Program-made: the position numbers and the translations under genes
Notes under the pieces: model-generated
What the model was told of the DNA's origin: nothing
Databases searched by the model: none
What the model saw: only the letters and a program-made list of their open reading frames with translations
Part shown: piece by piece, positions 51,940-61,087 of the stretch
Numbering within the stretch: position 1 is the stretch's first letter
How the letters are laid out: each line of letters begins with the position of its first letter
Source of the DNA: CAZQFS01 sp964592755
GTDB lineage: Bacteria > Hydrothermota > Tepidihabitantia > Tepidihabitantales > Tepidihabitantaceae
Length of the DNA: 64,000 bases
Direction: 5' to 3'
Assembly (NCBI GenBank): GCA_964592755.1
Contig: CAZQFS010000001.1
Span: forward strand, 27,770 to 91,769

Positions 51940-54453
51940 ATGAACTGCTTCTTCCTTCTGCTTCTTGCTCAGGTTCCCGCGTCGGTACCGGTTCCCTACT
52001 ATGACCCCCTGGGGCGTCAACCCTCTGCCTACGAGGAGTACGCCGCCAGTCTGACCGATGCGCCGTATGAGGCCGGTGTGCGGCAGCGATTTACGTCCGG
52101 CAAAGACACGCGGCTGGTGCTAATCCTCGTCAATGCCGAGTTGTACCCGGCCATCGAGGACGAGCTTTCGCACTACCTCGACGATGTGGGCGCGTCCGGC
52201 TTCGATACCAAGCTCATGACCGTATCCGGCGGTCGGCCCGCGAATCTGCGCGCAACCCTGCAGGCCCACCGTGATTCCGGCCTCGTCGCCGGTGTGATGG
52301 TCGGGGACCTGCCGGTGGCGTGGTGGGAGGACAGCGAGTACGGCGAGGACTATCCCATAGACCTCTTCTTCTCCGACCTCGACGGCACGTTCGCCGACGC
52401 TGACGGCGACGGCAAGTACGACCGCCATTCGGGCAGCACCGCGCCCGACATCCAGCTCGGCCGCATCTACGCGTCGCGGTTCACCTACGGCGCCGAGGAC
52501 GCTCTCATCCGCTCATACTTCCAGCGCAACCACGCGTACCGCACCGGGCAGTTGACCCTGCCGCGGCGGGCCCTGGCCTACAACGAGGTCGACTGGTACC
52601 CGAACGACCACGGCCTGGGCAGCCTCTACTCCGACGTAACCGTGTTCAATGACCAGAACACGACCACGGCGCACCACTACCGGAGTCAACTGGCGCACGG
52701 CTACGAGTTCACCCACGTCATCGCCCATTCATCACCGTGGGTCCACTCTTTCTTCCTCGCGAACGACGAGTTTGGGGCCGGCTCGATGTTCAACTTCGAA
52801 GTCCCGGCGCTCTGCCCCCGGGCGGCATTCTACTTCATCAACGGGTGCATGAGCGGCCGGTTCACTGAGCGCGACAACCTCGGCAACTGGTACCTTTTTG
52901 CCCAGCCATGGGCGCTCGAAGTGATGGCCTCGAGCCAGTTGATGTACGGCGTGAACAGCCTGGCCACGGTTTACCAGGCTTTGGCCCGGGACTCGACCTT
53001 TGGCGCGGCCTTCCTCGCCTGGCACCGCACCAACTACGCAAGCTTCCGGGGCACGTGCCTTCTGGGCGACCCGACCCTCAAGGTGGACCGCTCAGCTCCG
53101 CAGGCTGCGCGAGTCAGACTGCCCCACTATACCGAGCCGGTGCTGGCCGACTGGAACACCTGCGAAGTCGAGAGTTCGAACTTCGTCAACGGCCATCCTG
53201 TTATCGGCTTCTCCCAGGGCAGACTCAGGATTGTGTTCGACTCCGGCCGCCGGGTGCGGTCCGATACTTACCTCTCGTCGTTCGACGGGGCTCGATTCAC
53301 CTCGCCTGAGTCGGTGGCCTGGCACGAGTACTACGACCTGTTCCCGGCCTGCGCGACCGATGCCGTGGGCCGGTTCTGGGTTGCGTGGCAGAGCTTCCGG
53401 GACTACTCAAGCTACGAGCACTTCCAGGTCTTCAGCGCGCGGTACTACAACGGGCAGTGGTCGTCGGTCAGCCGGGTCGGGCCCCAGGCCGGTTACCACG
53501 ACGTGCAGCCGGACCTTGCCTCGGGTACGGATACCATGGTCTGGTGCGCGTTCAAGTCCTGGCGCAACGGCCAGGCCGACATCTGGGTCTCGAATGCGTA
53601 CAACGCCGGCGCGTGGGCTGCGCCGGTACGCCTGACTGCCGACTCGCTCGACCAGGTTGACCCGTGCGTCGTCGTCGACCGCGGGAACCATCCCTGGGTC
53701 TTCTGGACATCGCTCTCCCACGGCCACTGGGAACTGCACGGCCGCAGGAACGACGGCGGCTGGCTGCCGGTCTTTGTGCTCGACTCGTCCGGCAACAACA
53801 GCTCGCCGCGCGCCGCGGTCGACCAGGAAAACCGTCTCTGGGTCGTATGGCACAAGTGGCAGGGTGCGCAGTCCGACGTCTGGTACGCCTGCTACGACTC
53901 GGCCTGGTCCGTGCCCGCGCCCCTGACCTCAAGCCCGTGCGACGACATCCTGCCCGACATCGCGGCCGCGTCCGACGGCACGGTCTGGGCCTGCTGGCAG
54001 TCGCGCGCGACCGGGCACTGGGACATCGTCACTTCGCGCTACCTGGACGGCTGGAGCGAGCCTGAGCCGCTGGTCGCGGACTCGGCGAACGACTACGACC
54101 CGGTCATTAGCAGCGATTCTGGCGGCATCTGGGTGGCGTGGGCATCTGACCGACGCGGCTACTGGAACATCCGGGCCGCGCGCAACTCGCTGACCGGCGT
54201 GCAGGGTCCTGAACGCAGCGGCCCGTTCGTGGTACGTGCGGCGCCCAACCCGTTCCGCGACCGGACGCGGCTCTCAGGCCCGAGCGTATTCTCGGTCGAT
54301 GTCTTCGGTGTTGACGGCCGCAGAGTGGCCCGGCTCGACAGCAGGAACGGCGAGGCTGCTTGGTCGCCGGCAGGCCTTGCCCCGGGTGTCTATGTAGCGC
54401 ATGTCGCCGCGCCGGGGACGAACTCGACCATCCGGCTCATCCGGGCAAGATAG
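51940..54453 (+). CDS. secreted C25-type (gingipain-like) cysteine peptidase with propeller and sorting domain
   Basis: 837 aa; GGGAG before ATG 51940. After a short signal (CFFLLLLAQVPA) comes the caspase-like fold of family C25: LVLILVNAELYPAIEDEL, GVMVGDLPVAWW, a Ca-type loop DADGDGKYD (153-161), catalytic His263 in THVIAHSSPW and Cys303 in FINGCMSG, and LGDPTLKVD at the domain end. Residues about 380-740 form propeller-like WVAWQS/WVFWTS repeats. The end is a Por-like sorting domain (VRAAPNPFRDRTRL ... GLAPGVYVAHV). No downstream partner gene. Confidence 0.85.
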   Translation: MNCFFLLLLAQVPASVPVPYYDPLGRQPSAYEEYAASLTDAPYEAGVRQRFTSGKDTRLVLILVNAELYPAIEDELSHYLDDVGASGFDTKLMTVSGGRPANLRATLQAHRDSGLVAGVMVGDLPVAWWEDSEYGEDYPIDLFFSDLDGTFADADGDGKYDRHSGSTAPDIQLGRIYASRFTYGAEDALIRSYFQRNHAYRTGQLTLPRRALAYNEVDWYPNDHGLGSLYSDVTVFNDQNTTTAHHYRSQLAHGYEFTHVIAHSSPWVHSFFLANDEFGAGSMFNFEVPALCPRAAFYFINGCMSGRFTERDNLGNWYLFAQPWALEVMASSQLMYGVNSLATVYQALARDSTFGAAFLAWHRTNYASFRGTCLLGDPTLKVDRSAPQAARVRLPHYTEPVLADWNTCEVESSNFVNGHPVIGFSQGRLRIVFDSGRRVRSDTYLSSFDGARFTSPESVAWHEYYDLFPACATDAVGRFWVAWQSFRDYSSYEHFQVFSARYYNGQWSSVSRVGPQAGYHDVQPDLASGTDTMVWCAFKSWRNGQADIWVSNAYNAGAWAAPVRLTADSLDQVDPCVVVDRGNHPWVFWTSLSHGHWELHGRRNDGGWLPVFVLDSSGNNSSPRAAVDQENRLWVVWHKWQGAQSDVWYACYDSAWSVPAPLTSSPCDDILPDIAAASDGTVWACWQSRATGHWDIVTSRYLDGWSEPEPLVADSANDYDPVISSDSGGIWVAWASDRRGYWNIRAARNSLTGVQGPERSGPFVVRAAPNPFRDRTRLSGPSVFSVDVFGVDGRRVARLDSRNGEAAWSPAGLAPGVYVAHVAAPGTNSTIRLIRAR

Positions 54454-54584
54454 CAGCCTGACCCGGCGCCACGGCCATGGCGGAATCGGATGGCCGCACT
54501 ACGCGGCTGTGCTCTGTCTTGTTCGCGTCGTGGTCTGTGCAGCAGCGGCTCAGCCGCGGAAGAACTCAATGAGCGGGTAAGGTG

Positions 54585-56420
54585 CTAACCCGCGCCCGAA
54601 CTGCCGCCGCCACCGCCGCCACCACCGCCGCCAGAGAAACCGCCACCCGACGATGACGCGGTGGAGAACGACTGCATCATACTGCCCAGGTTGGCGGCAA
54701 AGCTCTGAAACCCCGCCATGCTGGAGGCGAATGACGACAGGCCCGCGCCGTGACCCGTGCCGGCACCGAAGTACCAGACCGGCATTGCCAGGGCCGCACC
54801 CTGTCTTTCGGCCAGTTGGCCCACATGCCGGAGAAACTCGTCGGCCACGCCCAGCGCCACGGCGTAGACGTAGTACTGCTCCCAGATGGCGAGCAGCTTG
54901 ACCGGCGCCTGCTCGATGGCCGAGAAGTCGGTGAGGAACTTTCTGAACTTGTGCCAGCGCTTGTGCTCAAGATACGCGGTCGGGTGCCAGCGTCGAATCG
55001 TGCGGCCCGCAAGGATAAAGACCGCAAAGGCCGCGCCGGCAATGACGAATCCAAACGGCAGTGAGCCGCGTCCCGGCCCGCCCGCGATTGCCTGCACGCC
55101 AAGACCAAGGAAGAACCCACCTAACACAGCGCATACCAGGGCTGCCGCGACGAAGATGCGGTAAGCCCATCGGCTGGCTTGCTCAGTGAACTCCGTGCCC
55201 AGTTGCGCCACCCACCACTCCTTGCCCTGCCGGACCAAGTCAGGAATCATGGCCCGTACCTCGGTCGAGTGGTTCGTACCGTACTGCTTAAGCATCTTCT
55301 CGTCGAATCGGTCCCTGCCGGCCCCGACCCGTTTGAAGAAGAAGTCAACCACTGTCTGGTCCAGAGGGGTGACTCCGGGCCCAAGCCCGGGCTTGTCCAG
55401 CCGGAACTCGTAGCGCGTCTTCCGTCCCTCCTTTACCTCGTGTACCGAGACCATACCTTTGCGCGCGAGTTCGAGCAGGGTCGCCATCATGGCCTGGAAG
55501 ACAGGCTGGGTCAGGCCGCTTTCCTCCGGGTTCTGGTGCATGATGACCGGGACCGTCACCGGCGGCGCCGAGCGCGGCGGCTCGTGTTCGTAGATTGCCT
55601 GGTAGTCGAGCTTCGGCTCGCGCCCGTACCGGAAGTAGAACACGAGCAGCAGGGCCAGCGGCACGAACACGGCGAGCACGAACCCGAGCGGGATGAACAC
55701 GTACTTCCGCACCCCGGACATGACGAAGTTCCGCTTCTCCTGGGCAAGGATGGCCGCGTAACGCCGCACCGGAATCAGGGACGCCTGCTGGTACAGGCCC
55801 GGCGCTGACAGCACCCGCACTTCAACGAAGGCGTTGCGCGGGATGCCGCTCTGCCACACCGATGCCTGGTCCATCGCATCCGAGAAAGAGAGCGTGCCGG
55901 GCCGTGCTGCCGAGTGCACATAGACCTTGAACAGCTCCGACGACGGTCCAGGCAGGTGCAGCTCTACTGCAATCTCCTGCATCGGCTCGTGCTCGTCTTC
56001 GACTACTTTCCAGTAGAACTCGGCCACGTCCGTGTAGCGCCGGACCGCGCCGATAACGGTGTAGTCGAGCAGGAATGTGCGTTCCTCGTCCTGGGCTGAG
56101 TAGCCCCACTTGATGTACAGCGACCGGTCGGTGCTGGTCAGTTCGAGCGGCTTGAGCTCTTGCCAGCCTGCCGGTGTCTGCTCGGCCAGCCGGTTGAATA
56201 CGATGTCGTCCGCGCCCTGCTTCTTCAGGTCAACGAACGCCCAGGAGAATGAACCATCGAAATAGTAGGTACGTTCCTGGACAACCCGCGCGTTGCCGTC
56301 CGGCTGCAGCCATACCTCGGTTCTCACCATGGGGTAGTGATAAGACTTCGCGATGACCGGCGAGAAGACGAGCGCCGGCAGAACCAGGAGGAAGTGAAAC
56401 CTTGTGTGTCTACTGCTCAC
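54585..56420 (-). CDS. DUF2207-family membrane protein
   Basis: 611 aa from GTG 56420, with GGGAG 6 nt upstream; a longer frame reaches 56501 without support. Signal peptide (FHFLLVLPALVFSPVIA), extracellular beta-rich domain (WLQPDGNARVVQERTYYFDGSFSWAFVDL... LDYTVIGAVRRY), membrane helix (VFIPLGFVLAVFVPLALLLVFYF), cytoplasmic winged-helix-like part, two more helices, and a Gly/Ser-rich C-terminus GGGFSGGGGGGGGG. This is the standard layout of DUF2207. Role unknown. Confidence 0.87.
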   Translation of the reverse strand: MSSRHTRFHFLLVLPALVFSPVIAKSYHYPMVRTEVWLQPDGNARVVQERTYYFDGSFSWAFVDLKKQGADDIVFNRLAEQTPAGWQELKPLELTSTDRSLYIKWGYSAQDEERTFLLDYTVIGAVRRYTDVAEFYWKVVEDEHEPMQEIAVELHLPGPSSELFKVYVHSAARPGTLSFSDAMDQASVWQSGIPRNAFVEVRVLSAPGLYQQASLIPVRRYAAILAQEKRNFVMSGVRKYVFIPLGFVLAVFVPLALLLVFYFRYGREPKLDYQAIYEHEPPRSAPPVTVPVIMHQNPEESGLTQPVFQAMMATLLELARKGMVSVHEVKEGRKTRYEFRLDKPGLGPGVTPLDQTVVDFFFKRVGAGRDRFDEKMLKQYGTNHSTEVRAMIPDLVRQGKEWWVAQLGTEFTEQASRWAYRIFVAAALVCAVLGGFFLGLGVQAIAGGPGRGSLPFGFVIAGAAFAVFILAGRTIRRWHPTAYLEHKRWHKFRKFLTDFSAIEQAPVKLLAIWEQYYVYAVALGVADEFLRHVGQLAERQGAALAMPVWYFGAGTGHGAGLSSFASSMAGFQSFAANLGSMMQSFSTASSSGGGFSGGGGGGGGGGSSGAG

Positions 56421-56650
56421 CGAAAACTCCCTTGTCTTGCGAAGCGGGGACCGGATTCTGAATGGCGTCGGTACAGGGCATACGTCAGTACCCAAAGTCA
56501 ATACCCAGGCCGGCTGAGTTGCAGCACAGGTTGAGCCCGGCAGACACGGTGTCTATCTCGTCTCTGCTGAAGCCGGGCGGAGTTCGGGATCCACGCAAGA
56601 TTCTGTACGGCTTTGAACCCGAAGTCAAGTCGGCGCGGCGGAATCGCCGC

Positions 56651-57655
56651 TCAGCCGCGATTCGGAACCCCTCGACGGAGACGACTCAGTTCGCGAGCGA
56701 GTTGTCTAAGCAGGGCAGGGTTCTCGACCTTCCTGCGCCAGTCGGCAGGGATGGCCTTGATGCCCAGCGCCGTGCCGAGGATTGCGCCTGTGATGGAGCC
56801 GGTGGAGTCGCTGTCGCCGTCGCGGTTGACCGCGGCGAGCACGGCCGCCCTCCAGTCGTCCTTGTACCTGAGCGCATAGCAGAGCGACACGGCCAGCGCT
56901 TCTTCTCCGACCCACGCCTCGCCGAGAAGGGCATTCTCGTCCGGCCTCGGCTTGCCGGCGAGTTGTACCGCCTGTTCGACCTTCGCAAGTGTCTCTTCGT
57001 GACCGGGGTACCTGACCAGGGAACTCCTGGCCGACGCGATGGCGGTATAGAGTTCCTCTCCGTCGTGCAAGGCTGCAATCAGCTCAGCCAGGAACCCGGC
57101 CGGAAGGTAGCCCGAAGGATGGCCATGAGTGATGGCCGCGCAGTCAACGCCAACCTGGAAGGCGACGCCGGCAGGAAAGAGCAGCCCGACCGGCGCGGTC
57201 CGCATCACGCCGCCGCAGCCTTTGCTGCTGTTGATGGGGTTTGCCGTGGTGCCTGTCCGGCCGGAGCGGAGTGCGCTGAGGCAGGACGTGCCCGGTGCCC
57301 GGCGTTGGCTGGGGTCGTCCTGCGTTCCGAGCCACGCCACGTACTCCTGGTACACCAGTGCGGCAACGTGGCTGGATGCCGCTGTGCCAAACTCGCAAAC
57401 CGCACGGATGCAGCCCCGGGCCGTGGCCAGCGTCATCTGCGTATCGTCGGTGTAGAGTCCGGGCGCACCGTAGATGCTCCCGACCAAGTCGGTTACCCCG
57501 GCCGGGCCGTATTCAGCGTGGATTGCGGCCAGCGACGAGAACTCCACCGGAGCACCCAGCGCATCTCCGACCGCAGCTCCAAAGACGCAGCCGAGGGCGC
57601 GCGATGGGCGCGGAATCACGGGATTTCGGGGGCGGTGGGGCTGTTGAGAAACCAC
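56651..57655 (-). CDS. ADP-ribosylglycohydrolase family protein
   Basis: 334 aa from GTG 57655; start uncertain because a repeat-like sequence lies directly upstream. The metal-binding motifs of the DraG/ARH fold are present: GAAVGDALGAPVEF, YTDDTQMTLA (di-Mg site), CGGVMRTAPVGL and DGDSDSTGSITGAILG. It would remove ADP-ribose from proteins or nucleic acids. It is monocistronic; no ADP-ribosyltransferase is nearby. Confidence 0.92.
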   Translation of the reverse strand: MVSQQPHRPRNPVIPRPSRALGCVFGAAVGDALGAPVEFSSLAAIHAEYGPAGVTDLVGSIYGAPGLYTDDTQMTLATARGCIRAVCEFGTAASSHVAALVYQEYVAWLGTQDDPSQRRAPGTSCLSALRSGRTGTTANPINSSKGCGGVMRTAPVGLLFPAGVAFQVGVDCAAITHGHPSGYLPAGFLAELIAALHDGEELYTAIASARSSLVRYPGHEETLAKVEQAVQLAGKPRPDENALLGEAWVGEEALAVSLCYALRYKDDWRAAVLAAVNRDGDSDSTGSITGAILGTALGIKAIPADWRRKVENPALLRQLARELSRLRRGVPNRG

Positions 57656-58027
57656 GAAGGTATCGGCCTGAACGAAGTGAAGGGTCTGAGGGACGCTTCC
57701 TGTGTTTCCAAGTGTTGTCAGGTCAATGCCTCTTGATGCTTACCTGTTCTTTCTGTTCCGCGTCAAGGGCAGGGCAGAGTCAACGGGTCTGGTCCGTTCC
57801 AGCACAGCCGAATGGTAGCAGCCGGCGAATGTGAGTCAAGGTCGTCTGCTCTGCGGATGATTCCGGCGACACCTTGCTTATCTCATCTTCGTCAAGCTTG
57901 GGCTGGCCTCAGTCCGCATCGCGGGGAGGTTTGCCGGCGGCTTTCGGCCAACGGCTGACGGCCCTGGCTGGAACCGGATTTGAGACTCGGTTACCGTCAG
58001 AGATCGCCATGTGGGTGGGCGGTGCGT

Positions 58028-58267
58028 GTCGAGCAGCAGCGCGCGTTGTCAGGCGCGGTCTCGGGCAGACGCCCGCAGCGTTCTGCTTGCGCCCGGATTC
58101 CGGCCTGCCCTTGCGCCTGGCTTCGAACCTGCCGCGGGAACTGGAAACCGCACTGCTGCCAGACCTGCTCATCGACCCGCTGTCGGCCGCGCCTCGGAAA
58201 CCGGCGTCGGAGCCGTTGACGCACACGCTGGTCGAACTGCTGCTGCTCCTGGCAGCAGAGACGCCTT
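58028..58267. repeat. second degenerate tandem array with 12-bp period (20 units)
   Basis: Stepping by 12 from 58028 gives tgcgcccggatt, tgcgcctggctt, cgaacctgccgc, ccgcactgctgc, cagacctgctca, tcgacccgctgt, cgcacacgctgg, tcgaactgctgc. The shared pattern is near tcgaaCCtGCtg. Length is kept exactly over about 240 bp. In one minus-strand frame it gives [RQ]-x-x-[RQ] tetrapeptides. The consensus differs from the 12297-12548 array. Confidence 0.65.
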
Positions 58268-58542
58268 TCGCACCAACTTCTGGCCCACATTCGTACCCGG
58301 TGGGGGGAGTGGCTCCCGGAGTCGCTCCCCTGAGCACTCTCCGCGGCAGTTCCTGGGGTTCGATTGCAGGGTAAGTTACCACTAGTACGAAAGTTATAGC
58401 TTCCAGTCAGGCTCTCAGTGGTTTCGCCGGAGTGATGCCTAGTCGTTATGTGGGATGACTCAGCAGGCCTTGAGCCTGTTGCGGAGGTCGGACGCGCTCT
58501 GCGGGTCTTTCGTGCCTGTCCGACTCTCACCTCAGCCCTGCC

Positions 58543-58660
58543 GCGCCGGCCACGACGATGACATCTCCGGTCATGCCGCCCATATTGGAACCATGCCAAG
58601 CCCGCCCGCAGACGCCGAAGCCGCAAGCCGTGAACCGCTGAGAATCAACGCGCCCGCGCC
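58543..58660. repeat. two-part interspersed repeat, copy A (R1-R2)
   Basis: R1 (58543-58599) begins gcgccggccacgacg and ends ccatgccaa; R2 (58600-58660) contains gacgccgaagccgcaagccg and ends cgcgcc. The same two blocks recur in reversed order at 59633-59745 with few mismatches. Confidence 0.85.
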
Positions 58661-58968
58661 ACTGGACCACTTTGCCAGTAGAGCATGCTTCCGCCTCCTT
58701 CTTGACACCGGCCCGAACTCGCCTGTCCTGATTCCCGATTCCCGATGGCAAGCGTCCCTGACGCTGCCGCTGACCGGGTCGAGCGGTTCCGCCATGACCG
58801 CCGGGTCTTCCTGACTCGGGACATGACCGGATTCGGCCCGGCGACGGGCCGTGTCCCGAAGCATGGAGGTCGTAGAAAAGGCCTCAGGAAGTCCGGTAAG
58901 AACACCTGCCTGCGTTTGATTTGGTGGCGAAAAGGGGCTATACTGACCCAGCAAACGCGAGGTGAAAT

Positions 58969-59178
58969 ATGAAGACTCTGGATGAGATAATCGAATCAAC
59001 GAAGGAACTGCCTGAGGAGTTGCAGGCCGAGGTCAGGGACTTCGCGCGCTACCTTCGAGACACCCGGATTCCGAAGTCCCCCGGCAGAATGAAGCTAACG
59101 TGGCGGGGAGCTTTGCGGAGCCTTCGCGGCCGCTACACCTCGGTGGAACTCCAGCACAAGAGTCTCGGGTGGTGGTAA
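58969..59178 (+). CDS. DUF2281-like antitoxin
   Basis: 69 aa, GAGGTG 5 nt before ATG 58969. DEIIESTKELPEELQAEVRDFARYLRDTR is the usual start of this family and YTSVELQHKSLGWW its conserved end. The neighbouring PIN gene overlaps its end, forming a toxin-antitoxin operon. A TATACT -10 (58937-58942) lies upstream. Confidence 0.85.
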   Translation: MKTLDEIIESTKELPEELQAEVRDFARYLRDTRIPKSPGRMKLTWRGALRSLRGRYTSVELQHKSLGWW

Positions 59179-59666
59179 CGGTGTACCTACTCGATACGTG
59201 CATCCTGCTCGAGTATCTCCTTGACCAAGCAAAGGCTGATGAAGTAGAGGAATTCCTTCTCGGAGCATCGGGCACGATGTGCATTACCGAATTCTCTCTC
59301 TACTCTATCGGCATCAACATGCTGCGACAGAAACTGGCGGACCGGTTCATCGAGTTCGCTGATGACGTGCTTGTCGCCGGGCAGGTTAGGTTGCTCAGGC
59401 TTGGACCATCGGACATGGCAGCCGTCGCCGGGGCGGCGCGGCGCTTCGGATTCGACTTCGACGATGCCTACCAGTACGTCGCGGCGGAAAAGCACGACCT
59501 GACGTTGGTCAGCTTCGACGCCGACTTCGACCGGACCGACCGCGGACGAAAGACGCCTGCGGACATACATGGTGAGCCACCCATCGCTCGCGACAAGCCC
59601 GCGCAGCAGCGGGCGGGCAAGCCGCGGACCAAGCCTGCCCGCGGACGCCGAAGCCGCAAGCCGTGA
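59172..59666 (+). CDS. PIN-domain toxin with a repeat-derived C-terminal tail
   Basis: 164 aa taking GTG 59172; GTG 59169 or 59181 are alternatives. TVYLLDTCILLEYLLD (first Asp), ITEFSLYSIGINM (Glu) and FDFDDAYQYVAAEKHDLTLVSFDADFDR (two Asp) give the four acidic PIN residues. It would be an RNase neutralised by the DUF2281-like protein. The family normally ends near KTPADI; here about 40 extra basic residues follow, and the last 11 codons and stop lie inside repeat block R2 (from 59633). Confidence 0.85.
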   Translation: MVTVYLLDTCILLEYLLDQAKADEVEEFLLGASGTMCITEFSLYSIGINMLRQKLADRFIEFADDVLVAGQVRLLRLGPSDMAAVAGAARRFGFDFDDAYQYVAAEKHDLTLVSFDADFDRTDRGRKTPADIHGEPPIARDKPAQQRAGKPRTKPARGRRSRKP

Positions 59667-59745
59667 ACCGCTGAGAATCAGCGGGCCCGCGCCGGCCACG
59701 ACGTTGATATCTCCGGTCGTGCCGCCCATATTGGAGCCATGCCAA
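59633..59745. repeat. two-part interspersed repeat, copy B (R2-R1)
   Basis: R2 (59633-59693) then R1 (59689-59745), sharing gcgcc at the junction. The order is the reverse of copy A, as expected if both are cut from a tandem array of one ~118-bp unit. Confidence 0.85.
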
Positions 59746-60002
59746 TCCTGCCCTGTCGGCAGACCGAGAAGCTCATGCGGCAGATCGCTCCCACGCGAGA
59801 CCTGCTCACTGAGCTGGACACAAAGCACCCTGACATTCTGCGCGCCGAGGGCATTGTGCCTGCCGACTATCGCGGAGCATGGTGTTCCGTTCCGCAATCG
59901 AGAGCAATCGCGGTACGTTCGCGGCCACAACAAGCCCATGCGCGGTTCGCTTGCCCCGCGAGGTGACGAGGGAGCAAGCTGCGAGCCTTTGTTCGCACCA
60001 GT
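59746..60002. other. possible gene fragment, otherwise non-coding
   Basis: An open stretch from ATG 59739 reads RQTEKLMRQIAPTRDLLTELDTKHPDILRAEG and then loses sense; a neighbouring frame continues EHGVPFRNREQSRYVRGHNKPM. This could be a frameshifted remnant. No family recognised. Confidence 0.3.
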
Positions 60003-60030
60003 TTGACCTTCGCATCTGACATCTTATAAT
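60003..60030 (+). promoter_or_regulatory. promoter of the second R-M operon, leaderless
   Basis: TTGACC (60003-60008), 16-nt spacer, perfect TATAAT (60025-60030), 7 nt before ATG 60038 with no Shine-Dalgarno. Confidence 0.75.
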
Positions 60031-60037
60031 ACCGCTG

Positions 60038-61087
60038 ATGCCTAAGCCAGACGACCTGTACGCATCCGCAGTCCTCTTCTGGCCCAAAGCACTGGTTGAA
60101 CGCGAGGCGTCCGTCAGCACGATTCCACTTCTGCTTGAAACGCAGGACCAGTTCATAAGCCTCCTCAACATCTCCGACGCTGCACCCGACGCGTGGCAGA
60201 AGGCGCTCACGGCCTCCAAGTCCTTGTCGGCGAACCTGTTCCTCAAACATCTGATGGTCATTTCAGACGTAGGCGGGGAGTTGCTCCAGCGACTCAGAAC
60301 TGAGCTGGCAAAGGCCTTTCCTAAGGGAGTCATGACCTTTGGCTGGAAGGGGCAGCCACACAGCTACTGCTTCAAGGCCGTGCTCACTCAGAAGAGGCTC
60401 GACAACAAGACCTTGGCAGTTGACGGTCCAAGCCTGGTGCACCCGCGGCAACTTACTGATGTCATGGTGGACGTAGCGATGCTGCTCCTGCACGGCGCCG
60501 CCAGTGTGGACCCGCTGGTCCCTGCTCCGATCAAGGAGAAGTGCGTAGTCGGCGGTCTGATGGGACAGAAGCAGGAGTTGGTCACGTTCGTCAAGCAACG
60601 CTACATACTCGTCAGCCGGATCACGCAGGGTGCCAGATCCAACACTCTTGGGCAACTGGCTCAGGACCTTGTGAAAGAGACGCTGGAAGGGCTGTTGGAG
60701 GGCTGGAAGTTCACACGCAACGGCACTATCCCGGGGATAAGCCAGACCGGTGGGCTCACCGACATCGGCTTCGACATCGTCGCCAGGTCACCGAAGGGCA
60801 GGTATGTGGCGATAGAAGTGACTTTTCAGGTGACCACGAACAGCGTCATCGAGCGCAAGGCCGGGCAAGCCGAGGCAAGAGCGAAGGTTCTGCACGCGGC
60901 GGGGCACCGAATTGCGTACGTCATCGATGGAGCCGGCAACTTCCAGCGTCAAGCCGCACTGCGTACGATCTGCCAGTTCAGCGACTGCGCAGTCACCATA
61001 AGAGAGGACGAATTGGCGAAACTCGCGCAGTTCCTGCGTGCTGCTGATGATTCGGCAGCCACGAAGTCCAAGCCCGGGCGCAACTGA
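60038..61087 (+). CDS. putative type II restriction endonuclease
   Basis: 349 aa. A C-terminal PD-(D/E)XK-like core is seen: GLTDIGFDIVARSPKGRYVAIEVTFQ (239-264), Asp246 then Glu260-Val-Thr-x-Gln264. The usual Lys is not at its place; Gln264 or another residue may substitute. The N-terminal part is helical without a known domain. Its stop shares a base with the start of the methylase gene, which supports the R-M pairing more than the motif does. Confidence 0.7.
   Translation: MPKPDDLYASAVLFWPKALVEREASVSTIPLLLETQDQFISLLNISDAAPDAWQKALTASKSLSANLFLKHLMVISDVGGELLQRLRTELAKAFPKGVMTFGWKGQPHSYCFKAVLTQKRLDNKTLAVDGPSLVHPRQLTDVMVDVAMLLLHGAASVDPLVPAPIKEKCVVGGLMGQKQELVTFVKQRYILVSRITQGARSNTLGQLAQDLVKETLEGLLEGWKFTRNGTIPGISQTGGLTDIGFDIVARSPKGRYVAIEVTFQVTTNSVIERKAGQAEARAKVLHAAGHRIAYVIDGAGNFQRQAALRTICQFSDCAVTIREDELAKLAQFLRAADDSAATKSKPGRN

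Larger units (their letters stand above)
57656..58968. other. 1.3-kb non-coding, repeat-rich region
   Basis: No gene I can support. It contains a 'gaacgaagtgaagggtctgag' (PERSEG-type) repeat near 57668-57690, the 12-bp-period array 58028-58267, the two-part repeat 58543-58660, and near 58937-58942 a TATACT -10 that probably belongs to the 58969 antitoxin gene. Confidence 0.6.

Noticed and set aside
57874..58374. 166-aa plus-strand ORF over the second 12-bp array
   Set aside because: Both strands are open here because of the repeat composition; no start signal and no family.
59739..59966. 75-aa ORF after repeat copy B
   Set aside because: First 45 residues look protein-like but the end is not, and no family or start signal was found; described only as a possible fragment.
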